From Bradyrhizobium barranii subsp. barranii (GTDB lineage Bacteria; Pseudomonadota; Alphaproteobacteria; Rhizobiales; Xanthobacteraceae), in contig NZ_CP086136.1 in assembly GCF_017565645.3 (NCBI RefSeq), positions 1,626,001-1,690,000 of the forward strand: 64,000 nucleotides of DNA. Direction: 5' to 3'. Position 1 is the first letter of the stretch. The number at the start of each line of letters is the position of its first letter. The translations under genes and the position numbers were made by a program. The notes under the pieces were generated by a model that saw only the letters and a program-made list of their open reading frames with translations, searched no databases and was not told the DNA's origin. This document shows, piece by piece, positions 26,540 through 35,036 of the stretch.

Positions 26540-27292
26540 TCAGGCGCCGAACCCGCCGTCGACGTTGAGCACTGTGCCGGTGACGAAGGAGGCTTCCGGG
26601 CTTGCGAGGAACACGACTCCGGCGGCGACTTCCTCGGGGCGGCCGAAGCGCTGCAACGCGTGCTGCTTGCGCTGCGTCTCGGCGAACTCGCCGCCGTCCT
26701 TCGGGTTCATGTCGGTGTCGATCGAGCCGGGCTGCACCACGTTCACGGTGATGCCGCGCGGGCCGAGGTCGCGTGCCGCGCCCTTGGTGTAGCCGACGAC
26801 GGCCGCCTTGGTGGCGACGTAGTCGGCAAGCCCCGGGAACGAGGCGCGGTCGGCGAGCATGGAGCCGACGGTGACGATGCGGCCGCCTTCGCCCATCAAT
26901 TGCGAGGCAGCGCGGATCGCCGCGATCACGCCGTGTACGTTGATGGAATCCTGCCGTTCAAGCGCGGCCGTGTCAGCCTTCGCATCGTCGATCGCGCCGC
27001 CCGCGGCAACGCCGGCATTGTTGACGAGGATGTCGAGATGGCCGAATTCCCTGGCGACGTCATTGACGAGCTGCGTTACGTCCTTGGCCGAGGCCTGGTC
27101 TGCCTTGAAAGCGCGGGCCTTGACGCCGCGGGCCTTCAGTTCGGTGACGACCGCCTCGGCCTTTTCGGGCGAGGCGACATAGCTGATGGCGACATCCGCG
27201 CCTTCATCGGCGAGTGCGCGGGCCGATGCCGCGCCGATGCCGCGCGAGCCGCCGGTGACGAGGGCAACCTTGCCTGAGAGCTTCTTGGTCAT
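26540..27292 (-). CDS. SDR family oxidoreductase
   Basis: A 250-residue classical short-chain dehydrogenase. The cofactor loop is VTGGSRGIGAASA at residues 12-24, NNAGVA is present, and the catalytic Ser (VGSM) and Tyr-x-x-x-Lys (YVATKAAVVG) are intact. The absence of an acidic residue after the second strand (YVASPEKAE) slightly favours NADP. I use the ATG at 27290-27292 with a GGAGA ribosome site. It is divergent from a LysR regulator with 117 bp between, so it is the likely first target gene. Confidence 0.92.
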   Translation of the reverse strand: MTKKLSGKVALVTGGSRGIGAASARALADEGADVAISYVASPEKAEAVVTELKARGVKARAFKADQASAKDVTQLVNDVAREFGHLDILVNNAGVAAGGAIDDAKADTAALERQDSINVHGVIAAIRAASQLMGEGGRIVTVGSMLADRASFPGLADYVATKAAVVGYTKGAARDLGPRGITVNVVQPGSIDTDMNPKDGGEFAETQRKQHALQRFGRPEEVAAGVVFLASPEASFVTGTVLNVDGGFGA

Positions 27293-27409
27293 TGGATTTC
27301 TCCATTCCTGAATGTCTGATGACCCTTGGATAAGCCTCCGCCTATGGTATAGAAATAGAAACTGTCGAAACACATTGTTTCCCGAAATACCCCAATTGGA
27401 CCTGCGCAC

Positions 27410-28345
27410 ATGGCAAAACTCCCCGATTTCGAGGCGCTCGCGATTTTCGCAAAAGTCGTGGAATTACGGTCGTTTGCAGGGGCCGCGAGCGAACTTGCGA
27501 TGTCCAAGGCAACGGTGTCCAAGGCGGTCACGCGGCTGGAGGAACGGCTCGGTGCCCGGCTGTTCAACCGCACCTCGCGGCGGCTGGCGCTGACCGATGC
27601 CGGGCACAAGCTCGCCGAACGCGCCACGCGTCTGCTCGTCGACGGCGAGGCGGCCGAGAACGAGGCGCTGGCGCAATCGGTGGCGCCGCGCGGCCTGGTC
27701 CGGCTCGCCGTGCCCATGACGTTCGGGATCAAGGCGGTGGCGCCGTTGCTGCCGGAGTTCTTCGAAACCTATCCGGAGGTCTCGGTCGATCTGCATCTGA
27801 GCGATGCGACGATCGATCTGATCGGCGAGGGTTTTGACATGGCGGTGCGGATCGCGCGTCTGCCGGACTCTTCGCTGATCGCACGGCGGCTCTTCACCAT
27901 GCCGCGCTTCACGGTGGCCGCGCCGTCCTACCTCAAGAAACATGGCCGGCCGACGCATCCGATGCATCTCGCCGAACACAAATGCTTCAGCTACGCCTAT
28001 CTCTCCACGCCCAATGTCTGGAACTACACCAATTCGGCAGGCGAGCAGGCCAGCGTCCGTCCGGGCGGACAGCTTCGCGTCAACAACGGTGAGGCGGTGA
28101 TGCCGGCGCTGATCGCCGGCCTCGGCATCGCCGAGCTGCCCGAGTTCATCGTCGGCGAGGCGATTTCGTCCGGCGAGGTCGAGGTGATCCTGAAAGACTG
28201 GAAGCAGGCCGAAGGCGCCGTGCATCTGGTGACCCCACCCGGCGGCCCGCGCCCCGCACGCGTCGAGGCGCTCGGCGATTTTCTCGCGGCGAAGCTGCCG
28301 GGCACCTGCAAGCGGCGGCCTCGCGGGAAAGCAAAGACGTCGTAG
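27410..28345 (+). CDS. LysR family transcriptional regulator
   Basis: A 311-residue LTTR. The winged helix spans about residues 5-65 (FAGAASELAMSKATVSKAVTRLEERLGARLFNRTSRRLALT), followed by a linker helix and a substrate-binding domain from about 92 (GLVRLAVPMTFG) with LPEFFETYPEVSVDL and GFDMAVRIARLPDSSL, as in the aldehyde/quinone-responsive CrgA/DhcR group. It is divergent from SDR-pirin-wrbA and probably activates them. The C-terminal basic tail (RRPRGKAK) is unusual but short. Confidence 0.93.
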   Translation: MAKLPDFEALAIFAKVVELRSFAGAASELAMSKATVSKAVTRLEERLGARLFNRTSRRLALTDAGHKLAERATRLLVDGEAAENEALAQSVAPRGLVRLAVPMTFGIKAVAPLLPEFFETYPEVSVDLHLSDATIDLIGEGFDMAVRIARLPDSSLIARRLFTMPRFTVAAPSYLKKHGRPTHPMHLAEHKCFSYAYLSTPNVWNYTNSAGEQASVRPGGQLRVNNGEAVMPALIAGLGIAELPEFIVGEAISSGEVEVILKDWKQAEGAVHLVTPPGGPRPARVEALGDFLAAKLPGTCKRRPRGKAKTS

Positions 28346-28396
28346 AGCGAGCCGCCTCAACAATTCGTCATTGCTTCTCGCAATGACTGGACCTGA

Positions 28397-28654
28397 CTAC
28401 GACACTTTCACGCCGTTGATCGCGACAATGCGCAAGGCTGGCTTCAGCGTCCCCTCCAGCTGCGTCTTCAATTCGTGAACGCGCGGGTCGTTCGAGCGTG
28501 CCGCGCAGGCGGTGTATTGATGGACCGATTGCGCCAGGGCGCGCCGCGCTTCCGGCGTTCGCGTCAATTCGGGCTTTGAAAGCCGCAGGACGATCGCTGC
28601 GAGATTCACCAGCATCTCGTCCAGGGCGACGTCGATGGTCGCAAGATTCCGCAT
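28397..28654 (-). CDS. Small hypothetical protein, 85 aa
   Basis: I do not recognise the family. It is a helical soluble protein (MRNLATIDVALDEMLVNLAA...) with a C-terminal VAINGVKVS. The ATG at 28652-28654 has GGGAG seven bases upstream. The competing frame on the same strand is arginine-rich and unlike a protein. It is convergent with the LysR gene. Confidence 0.6.
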   Translation of the reverse strand: MRNLATIDVALDEMLVNLAAIVLRLSKPELTRTPEARRALAQSVHQYTACAARSNDPRVHELKTQLEGTLKPALRIVAINGVKVS

Positions 28655-28801
28655 CACTCACTCCCTCAAGAGGGCAACAGCGGGTTCAGGGAAGCGTTCC
28701 GGGCCGGGCCGAACATGGTCAATACTTCGTAAACGCCTTGTTCTTGCCGCTCGGCCGGTTAGGCTGCCAGCGAAACAAAGATAATCGGGGGCGAGGGGAC
28801 C

Positions 28802-29791
28802 ATGATGGATCGACGCGATCTCTTGCGCGCCGCTGCGGCATTGCCGTTGTTGCGGGCTGCTTTACCTGACAAGGCCTTCGCGCAAACCTATCCGGTGCGC
28901 AACATCACCATGATCGTGCCGTTTCCAGCCGGCGGTCAGGCTGATCTTGCCGCGCGTCCCGTCGCGATGGCACTGGAGCGGATCCTCGGCAAGCCCGTCA
29001 TCGTCGACAACCGCGCCGGTGGCGCCGGCGGATCGGTCGGCAATGCCGCGGCGGCGCGCGCAGAGCCCGACGGCTACACGCTGCTGATCACGCTGTCCTC
29101 GCTCGCGGTGCTTCCCGAGGCCGACCGTCTGTTCGACCGACCCGTTGCCTACGAAGTCTCGCAGTTCATGCCGATCGCGCGCGTCCTCGCCGATCCCACG
29201 CTGCTCGCGGTGCCGGCCTCGGCGCCGTGGAAGACGGCGCAGGATTTTGTCGAGGATGCGAAGAAGCGGCCGGGCCAGATCACTTACGGCTCGTCCGGTC
29301 CTTACGGGACGCTGCATGTCGCGATGGAGATGTTCGCGAGCAGCGCCGATATCAAATTGCTGCATGTTCCGTTCCGCGGCGCGGGCCCGGCGCTGACCGC
29401 GCTGCTCAGCGGCACCGTGCAGGCGATAGCAGCCGCGCCCGGCACGCTGAAGCCGCAGGTCGACGACGGCAAGCTGCGCGTGCTCGGCAATTGCGGCGCA
29501 CAGCGCATCTCGAGCTTCCCCGACGTTCCGACCTTCCAGGAGCTCGGCTACAAGGACGTCGAGATGTACATCTGGGCCGGGCTCTTTGCACAGAGTGCGC
29601 TTCCTGCGCCGGTCGCGAGCCGCCTGCGCGAAGCGATGGCGCAGGTGATGACGAGCCCGGATGTGCTCAGGAGCTTCGAGGCCTCGGGCAGTCTGGCCGC
29701 CTATCAGGACGCGCCGGCATTCTCGCAATTCGTGGCGACGGACAGCGCGCGGCTGATCACGGCGGTGAAGAAGATCGGCCGGGTGGAATAG
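28802..29791 (+). CDS. Tripartite tricarboxylate transporter substrate-binding protein (TctC/Bug family)
   Basis: A 329-residue periplasmic binding protein. An N-terminal signal with RRDLLRAAAALPLL (Tat-like twin arginine) ends near AFAQTYPVRN. Family marks are IVPFPAGGQADLAARPVA, VDNRAGGAGGSVG, TYGSSGPYGTLHVAMEMF and HVPFRGAGPALTALLSG. It captures a small carboxylate for a TctAB permease, but no tctA or tctB is nearby. Orphan Bug proteins are abundant in this group of bacteria. The ligand is unknown. Confidence 0.93.
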   Translation: MMDRRDLLRAAAALPLLRAALPDKAFAQTYPVRNITMIVPFPAGGQADLAARPVAMALERILGKPVIVDNRAGGAGGSVGNAAAARAEPDGYTLLITLSSLAVLPEADRLFDRPVAYEVSQFMPIARVLADPTLLAVPASAPWKTAQDFVEDAKKRPGQITYGSSGPYGTLHVAMEMFASSADIKLLHVPFRGAGPALTALLSGTVQAIAAAPGTLKPQVDDGKLRVLGNCGAQRISSFPDVPTFQELGYKDVEMYIWAGLFAQSALPAPVASRLREAMAQVMTSPDVLRSFEASGSLAAYQDAPAFSQFVATDSARLITAVKKIGRVE

Positions 29792-29886
29792 GTTCCCGTC
29801 GCACTTTCACATTATTTTGTTGGTTCAGAACCTGACCGCGTCTCATTGATTGAAGACAAATCAAGGAAAGCGAGAAGGATCGGGAC

Positions 29887-30240
29887 ATGCGAACAGAGCG
29901 AATTGCGCTGGGTCTGGCGCTTGCAGTCAGCGGCATCGTCGCGCAGGGCGCGGCATCAGCCCAGGACTATCGCGGCACAATGGAACAGCAGATGGCGTGC
30001 ACGCCGGATGTCTGGCGCCTGTGCAGCGACCAGATTCCGGATACGAACCGCATTGTGGCCTGCCTGCAGCAGAACACGCCGCAGCTTTCGAGCGCATGCC
30101 GGGCGGTGTTCCAGTCGAACAACCAGGCTCAGCCTCAGCAGCCTGTCCCGCGCGGCCGGGCTGTGCCGCCGCCGCGCTACAACAATGCGCCGCCGGCTGT
30201 CGCCGCGCCACCACGTCCCCATGATGATGACAACGACTAG
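29887..30240 (+). CDS. Secreted cysteine-rich small protein (GLG1-like repeat)
   Basis: A 117-residue exported protein. The signal peptide runs to about residue 25 (ASAQDYRG). The mature part has one cysteine-rich unit, CTPDVWRLCSDQIPD then VACLQQNT and LSSACRAVF, matching the spacing of GLG1-type cysteine-rich repeats: two disulfides are likely. The C-terminal 45 residues are Pro/Gln-rich and disordered, ending in an acidic DDDND. The TAG stop is shared with the first bases of a dispersed palindromic repeat. Function unknown. Confidence 0.78.
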   Translation: MRTERIALGLALAVSGIVAQGAASAQDYRGTMEQQMACTPDVWRLCSDQIPDTNRIVACLQQNTPQLSSACRAVFQSNNQAQPQQPVPRGRAVPPPRYNNAPPAVAAPPRPHDDDND

Positions 30241-30289
30241 AGCATGATCCGGAAAAGTGTGATGCGATTTTCCGAAGAAGTCATGCTCA
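30240..30289. repeat. Dispersed palindromic repeat, copy 1
   Basis: It begins GAGCATGATCCGGAAAA and closes with TTTTCCGAAG...CATGCTC, an imperfect hairpin. A second copy lies at 53159-53206, and both are followed by AACCTGAAGCG. This motif is a frequent extragenic repeat in Bradyrhizobium. It sits between convergent genes and can act as a terminator. Confidence 0.75.
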
Positions 30290-30312
30290 AGTCATAACCT
30301 GAAGCGACCGTC

Positions 30313-31179
30313 TCACTCCCGACTCGTTTGGCGCTCCCGCTTGCTGTTCGGCTCGGGTCGCTGCCGGAGCGCTGTCCGCAAGAGGGCACCGAAGAGCAAT
30401 GCTGCGACTGGCCAATGGAACCAGATCTTGTGCATGCCGGTGAAAACGTTGATCAGAATCAGAAAGCCCGAAACCGTGAGGGCCACTGCGACCGGGCGGG
30501 GCAGCTTCGCCAGCCAATCCGAGACGAAGCCCATCCAGGTGGATGGCTCGTGCCTGCTGTCAATCCATCGCGCGCCAGTTTCCGAATCTGCAACTGCCCG
30601 CCCCTGCGGAGGGAGGCTTTCGTCAACCGGGAAGCTCCGTCGCCCAGCGCTTTGGCCGCTCATGGCCACGCGATAGCTGGTCATGGGAGCAACGTTCTTC
30701 ATTGGTCGCTGGCCGAGACAGTCGAAGCCAACGGACAATTTGTTGTGCACCTGATCGTAGACGGAGCTTGAGATCACGACGCCGCCGGGTTCGGCGAGCT
30801 CTTGCAGCCGTGACGCGATATTGACCCCGTCGCCATAGATGTCGGACCCGTCCACCATCACATCGCCGAGGTTGATGCCGATGCGAAACCGCATCGGGTT
30901 CGCGTGAGGTGGGTCCGAATCCTGGTTGGAAATTTCCTGCTGAATTTCGACCGCGCATTGCACGGCCTCGACGACGCTGGCGAACTCGGCGATCACAGCA
31001 TCGCCCCAGGTATTCACGATCCGGCCGTCATGGCGCTCCACCAGTCCCGCAAAGGCAGTGCGGTAGCGGCGCAGCGTCTCCAACGTTCCGGTCTCGTCTG
31101 CTTCCATGAGGCGAGAATAGCCCTGCACATCAGCGCACAGGACGGTGGTCAATCGTCGTTTCACCTTGTCGTCGGCCAT
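30313..31179 (-). CDS. Class III adenylate/guanylate cyclase with C-terminal membrane anchor
   Basis: A 288-residue protein. The cyclase homology domain covers about residues 8-175: the metal-binding Asp residues are in LCADVQGYSRLM and NTWGDAVIAEF, and YGDGVNIASRLQELAEPGG is the conserved dimer/substrate segment. Two hydrophobic segments follow at about 230-250 and 255-270, an uncommon arrangement because most members place the sensor or TPR part there. It makes cAMP at the inner membrane. The ATG at 31179 is chosen; the upstream frame is not conserved in type. Confidence 0.9.
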   Translation of the reverse strand: MADDKVKRRLTTVLCADVQGYSRLMEADETGTLETLRRYRTAFAGLVERHDGRIVNTWGDAVIAEFASVVEAVQCAVEIQQEISNQDSDPPHANPMRFRIGINLGDVMVDGSDIYGDGVNIASRLQELAEPGGVVISSSVYDQVHNKLSVGFDCLGQRPMKNVAPMTSYRVAMSGQSAGRRSFPVDESLPPQGRAVADSETGARWIDSRHEPSTWMGFVSDWLAKLPRPVAVALTVSGFLILINVFTGMHKIWFHWPVAALLFGALLRTALRQRPEPNSKRERQTSRE

Positions 31180-31367
31180 GGTCCGTATGGTAGCCTTCCT
31201 GACCGGCAATTGCATCAGGCATCGCATCTGGCGCCATCGCGGTTCAACGACCGGTCGTCCAGTCCCGAAACCGTCATAACCGTGCAACGAATGCGGTCAG
31301 CCAAGTGCCAAAGCCGACCTGAGGCCGTCCTCCGCGCCCCGGTTCATGAGTGCAGGCCAGAGTCGCC

Positions 31368-31835
31368 TTAAGGCCTGTGCTCGCAGACGTCGACCCATTC
31401 GGCCGCGGTGAGCTCCGCCATCCGCTCGGGCGTGATGCGTACGGCACTGTGGGTCGAGCCTGCGGCGGGCACCACCACGTCGAACGCCTTCAGCGACACG
31501 TCGCAATAAATCGGCAGCGGCGACTTCAGTCCGAACGGGCAGACGCCGCCGACCTCGTGGCCGGTGATCTCGGCGACCTCTTCCAGCCCCAGCATCTTCG
31601 GCTTGCCGCCGAACGCAGCCTTGACCTTCTTGTTGTCCATGCGCGAGGTGCCGGCGGCGACGATCAGGATCACGCGTTCCCCGATGCGCAACGACAGGGT
31701 CTTGGCGATCCGGCCGGGCTCGACGCCATAGGCTTCGGCGGCCAGCGGCACCGTGGCCGAGCTGATCGGGGATTCGATGACGGAGATGTCGGGGGCTTTC
31801 TCGGCGAAGAAGGCGCGAACGGATTGAAGGCTCAT
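31368..31835 (-). CDS. YbaK/EbsC (ProX-like) aminoacyl-tRNA deacylase family protein
   Basis: A 155-residue single-domain YbaK protein. Conserved parts are GRIAKTLSLRIGERVILIVAAG, the lysine in DNKKVKAAFG, and GHEVGGVCPFGLK, where the GxxPFG loop holds the substrate. Family members hydrolyse mischarged aminoacyl-tRNA in trans. It is leftward, 41 bp after the haloacid dehalogenase gene, so the two may be cotranscribed. Confidence 0.93.
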   Translation of the reverse strand: MSLQSVRAFFAEKAPDISVIESPISSATVPLAAEAYGVEPGRIAKTLSLRIGERVILIVAAGTSRMDNKKVKAAFGGKPKMLGLEEVAEITGHEVGGVCPFGLKSPLPIYCDVSLKAFDVVVPAAGSTHSAVRITPERMAELTAAEWVDVCEHRP

Positions 31836-31876
31836 TCCAAACAGCTCATTCCAGACTCATGGGCGGGCGGCGATGC

Positions 31877-32608
31877 TTAGGCGACCGTTGGCAGTTCCGA
31901 GAGCGCGCGGACACGATGATCCGGCGCGAACCCAAGCTCGTCCATCTGGGTCCGGATCGCCTTGTACATCGTCAGCGGTGCCACGAGTTCGTTCTCGACG
32001 CAAGCCAGCGCCATCGCCTCGGGCGTCACACGTTCGATCCAGGCGACGTTCAGCCCGAACGACTTCGCGCCGGCGACATCCCAGGGATTGGACGAGACGA
32101 ACAGAACCTCATCCGGCCTGGTGCCGAACGTCTCGCCGATCAGCGTGTAGGCCTCTGGAGATGGCTTGAAGACCTTCTTCGCATCCACGCTGATGGTGGC
32201 ATCGAGCAGACGGTCGAGCCCGGAATTGCGCACGAGCGCATTCAGCATGTCCGGACTGCCATTCGAGAGGATGGCGAGCTTTCGCGGCTTCAGCGCGGCA
32301 AGCGCGGCGGCTGCATCCGGATAGAGATCGAGATCCAGATATTTCTCGATCACCCGCTCGAACGCTTCGCCTTCGTAGGCGAGGCCGAGCAGGCGCAGCG
32401 TATAGGCGAGCGAGTCGCGCGTGACGGCGGAAAAATCCTGGTAGCGCCGCATCAGCGAGCGCAACCAGGTGTATTCGAGCTGCTTGATCCGCCAGATTTG
32501 CGTGATGATCTCGCCATAGCCCGGAAAAGCATCCTCGGTGATCTCTGCGACCGACTGGATTTCGTACAGCGTTCCGTAAGCGTCGAAGACGACGGCCTTG
32601 ATGCTCAT
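31877..32608 (-). CDS. Haloacid dehalogenase, type II (L-2-haloacid dehalogenase family)
   Basis: A 243-residue HAD enzyme. The nucleophile Asp is in VVFDAYGTLYEI at residues 6-17, motif II is ILSNGSPDML, motif III Lys is in KKVFKPSPEAY, and motif IV is LFVSSNPWDVAGA, with the Ser-Ser-Asn and Trp-Asp typical of type II dehalogenases. It would hydrolyse L-2-haloalkanoic acids to D-2-hydroxy acids. The ATG at 32606-32608 fits the family start. A general phosphatase-like role cannot be excluded. Confidence 0.9.
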   Translation of the reverse strand: MSIKAVVFDAYGTLYEIQSVAEITEDAFPGYGEIITQIWRIKQLEYTWLRSLMRRYQDFSAVTRDSLAYTLRLLGLAYEGEAFERVIEKYLDLDLYPDAAAALAALKPRKLAILSNGSPDMLNALVRNSGLDRLLDATISVDAKKVFKPSPEAYTLIGETFGTRPDEVLFVSSNPWDVAGAKSFGLNVAWIERVTPEAMALACVENELVAPLTMYKAIRTQMDELGFAPDHRVRALSELPTVA

Positions 32609-32767
32609 GGCTCGCTCCTTTGGGACTTTGCGGTGGCGCACGGACAATACCGAAACGGCCCGGTACTCGACAAGGTCGGAACCTTCTTCAAACAATCGTC
32701 ACCCCGTCGACCTCGCGCAGCAGATTGACACTGCCGCCGGCAGGCGTTTAATTCAGGGTACGGGGAT

Positions 32768-33022
32768 TTGCGATCTCCCCGCGAGGCGACATGCCCAAGT
32801 ATCGCGTCCTGGTCACCAAGGACGCCGCATGTCTTCTTTCATCTCGATCTCATCAGAGAAATTGTCCCGTCAATTGGTGCCGCCAGCGCGCCGACCCTCG
32901 TCGATGTCCGTATCGACAAGGGCCGCGCGGTCTATTTGCGCACTCGACAAGACGGCGAGCACCAAGAGCTAGCGAGCACGCGGGGCAAGTCGGGGACAAC
33001 GATGAAGTGGAGGACTCCATGA
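32768..33022 (+). other. Possible small, perhaps broken, ORF upstream of SOD
   Basis: An open frame of 84 codons ends in a TGA that overlaps the SOD start as ATGA. Its last 60 residues (VFFHLDLIREIVPSIG..., VDVRIDKGRAVYLRTRQDG) look protein-like, but its start does not. A better start, the ATG at 32791 after GAGG, is in a different frame (MPKYRVLVTKDAA). Either the frame is chance or a small gene is damaged here. I do not recognise a family. Confidence 0.2.
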
Positions 33023-33737
33023 CGACGAATACCGACCGCCGAGACTTCATCAGGGGCGTGGGGGCCACCGCGGCATCGACTGCAATACTCGCGGGGACGC
33101 AAGCCCTTGCGCAAGCCAACCAGCCAACAGGAGCCAGGCCAATGCCATACCAGCCCAAGCCGATGCCGTTCGATCCGAAATCCATTGCCGGCATCTCGGA
33201 GAAGGTGCTCGTCAGCCACTACGAGAACAACTATGTCGGTGCCGTAAAGCGACTCAACGCGATCGGACGCAACTCGCCGAGCTCGACTTCGCAAAAGCTC
33301 CGAACTTCGTCATCAACGGCCTGAAGCGCGAGGAACTCGTCGCGTCAAACTCGATGATCCTCCACGAAATCTATTTCGACGGGCTCGGCGGTGCCGGCAA
33401 GCCGAGCACACCACTTGCCGACGCGATCGCGCGCGATTTCGGCAGCATGGAGCGGTGGCGCGCGGAGTTCTCCGCCATGGGCAAGGCCGAAGGCGGCGGC
33501 TCCGGCTGGGTGATTCTTTCCTACTCACCACGCGACAAGCGGCTGGTCAATCAGTGGGCCGCCGACCACACGACGACGCTGGCCGGCGGACGCCCCGTGC
33601 TGGTGCTCGACATGTATGAGCACGCCTATCACATGGATTATGGCGCGGCGGCCGCGAAGTATGTCGATATCTACATGGAAGCGATCAAATGGGACAACGC
33701 TGCAACACTGTACGATCAATACAGGCGGGAAGCTTAG
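33019..33737 (+). pseudogene. Iron/manganese superoxide dismutase with Tat signal, frameshifted
   Basis: Residues 1-82 read from the ATG at 33019: a twin-arginine signal RRDFIRGVGAT at residues 7-17, then KVLVSHYENNYVGAVKRLNAIG. The remainder (QLAELDFAKAPNFVINGLKREEL through DMYEHAYHMDYGAAA) is in another frame from 33270. Between ATC (33262-33264) and CAA (33270) five bases stand where six are needed. One added base gives a 239-residue protein. The metal ligands are visible as the His of SHYENNY, the His of ILHEIYF, and Asp and His of DMYEHAYH. It would remove superoxide in the periplasm. The break may be an assembly error. Confidence 0.85.
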
Positions 33738-33751
33738 ACGTTGTGCAAAAA

Positions 33752-34402
33752 ATGAGCGTAGCGCTGTTGGGGGCGGCGTTGTTCCTATTGTTGGTGGGAG
33801 GAAACGCGATGGCAGAAACTGTAAATTTTGACAACGCAGCAACCGGCGCAGCGCCCGAAGGCTGGACTCTGACGATGACGGGTCGTGGCCAGCCCAAATG
33901 GACGGTCGAGGTGGAGTCGACGGCGCCAAGCAAGCCGAACGTCCTGAAACAATCCGGTCAGGCGACGTTTCCAGTGGCGCTCAGGAACGGTACCAGCATC
34001 ATAGACGGGTTTGTCGAGGTCAAGTTCAAGGCGATCGCAGGCTCCGAGGATCGTGCGGCCGGTATTGTCTGGCGCGCAAAGGATGCCGACAATTACTATG
34101 TCGTGCGGGCCAACGCGCTTGAAGACAATGTTGTGCTCTATAAGACGATCAAGGGTGTTCGCAGCGCGCTCGATATCGTCGGCCGGAAAGGCGGCTATGG
34201 CGTCAAGGTATCGGTGCCGTCAGGTCAATGGCATTCCCTACGTTGCGAATTCGCGGGAAAGCTATTCAAGGTGACGTATGACGGCAAGCCGATGTTCGAG
34301 GTCGAGGACGAATCGATCAGGGAGGCCGGCATGATCGGCTTGTGGACCAAGGCCGACAGTGTCACCGTATTCGACGACCTGACATACGGTGTGCTGAACT
34401 AG
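33752..34402 (+). CDS. Secreted concanavalin-like jelly-roll protein
   Basis: A 216-residue exported protein. The signal peptide is MSVALLGAALFLLLVGGNAMA. The mature part is beta-rich with GIVWRAKDADNYYVVRANALEDNVVLYK, SGQWHSLRCEFAGKLFKVTYDGKPMFEVED and GMIGLWTKADSVTVFDDL, the pattern of DUF1080/3-keto-disaccharide hydrolase-like laminin-G folds that bind or cleave glycans. The start has no strong ribosome site. It begins 14 bp after the SOD stop, so it is probably cotranscribed. Confidence 0.78.
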   Translation: MSVALLGAALFLLLVGGNAMAETVNFDNAATGAAPEGWTLTMTGRGQPKWTVEVESTAPSKPNVLKQSGQATFPVALRNGTSIIDGFVEVKFKAIAGSEDRAAGIVWRAKDADNYYVVRANALEDNVVLYKTIKGVRSALDIVGRKGGYGVKVSVPSGQWHSLRCEFAGKLFKVTYDGKPMFEVEDESIREAGMIGLWTKADSVTVFDDLTYGVLN

Positions 34403-34440
34403 GTTAACATCGGCGTCGACCCGCTCACGTCGGAGAAACC

Positions 34441-34938
34441 ATGCTCGCTCGAACCCTGCTTGCGGCCACCGTCCTGTTGATGCTCGCGCACCCGGCAATG
34501 GCGCAGGAGCCGCTCGCGACCTACAAATCCCTGAGTCCCGAGCTGGCGCTTGATCTGGCCCGGGCATCGCTTGATGACTGCCGATCACGCGGGTACCAGG
34601 TAGCCGTCGCGGTCGTCGATCGCTTCGGGGGGACACAGGTGATCCTTCGTGACAGGTTCGCAGGTGCTCACACCGTTTCAACGGCCTCGGGCAAGGCGTG
34701 GACCGCAGCAACATTCCGTACCAGCACCACCGAACTGAATGCCGTCAGCCAACCTGGCATGATGCAGGCCGGTATCCGCAATCTCCCCGGCGCGGTCATT
34801 ATAGGTGGCGGATTGATTGTCGAAGCGGGCGGTTCGCTGGTCGGAGCCGTCGGTGTGTCTGGGGCGCCCGGCGGTGATGCTGACGAAGCCTGCGCCAGGG
34901 CCGGAATCGACGCCATCCGCGACAAGCTCGAGTTTTAG
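34441..34938 (+). CDS. Secreted GlcG/HbpS family protein
   Basis: A 165-residue protein with a signal peptide to about residue 21 (HPAMAQ) and a GlcG/HbpS domain. Typical segments are YQVAVAVVDRFGGTQVILR, SGKAWTAATFRTST and PGAVIIGGGLIVEAGGSLVGAVGVSGAPGGDADEACA. HbpS of Streptomyces is a secreted haem-binding redox sensor partner; other members have no known function. It follows the jelly-roll protein by 38 bp on the same strand, forming an exported trio with the superoxide dismutase. Confidence 0.88.
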   Translation: MLARTLLAATVLLMLAHPAMAQEPLATYKSLSPELALDLARASLDDCRSRGYQVAVAVVDRFGGTQVILRDRFAGAHTVSTASGKAWTAATFRTSTTELNAVSQPGMMQAGIRNLPGAVIIGGGLIVEAGGSLVGAVGVSGAPGGDADEACARAGIDAIRDKLEF

Positions 34939-35036
34939 GGCCGCCTTGCCCGCCTCAGCGAGGCCTTGAGCGCCTGAGCGTGAGGGCTTCGGCAACCGGT
35001 CGAAGCCCTCAATGCGCCGTGGCGATGAGTGCGCGA

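Noticed and set aside
27346..27391. Inverted segments GGTAT...ATACC and GAAAC...GTTTC in the LysR-SDR gap
   Set aside because: The two pairs do not share a centre of symmetry, so they do not make one clear operator. The LysR site must be somewhere in this gap but cannot be fixed.
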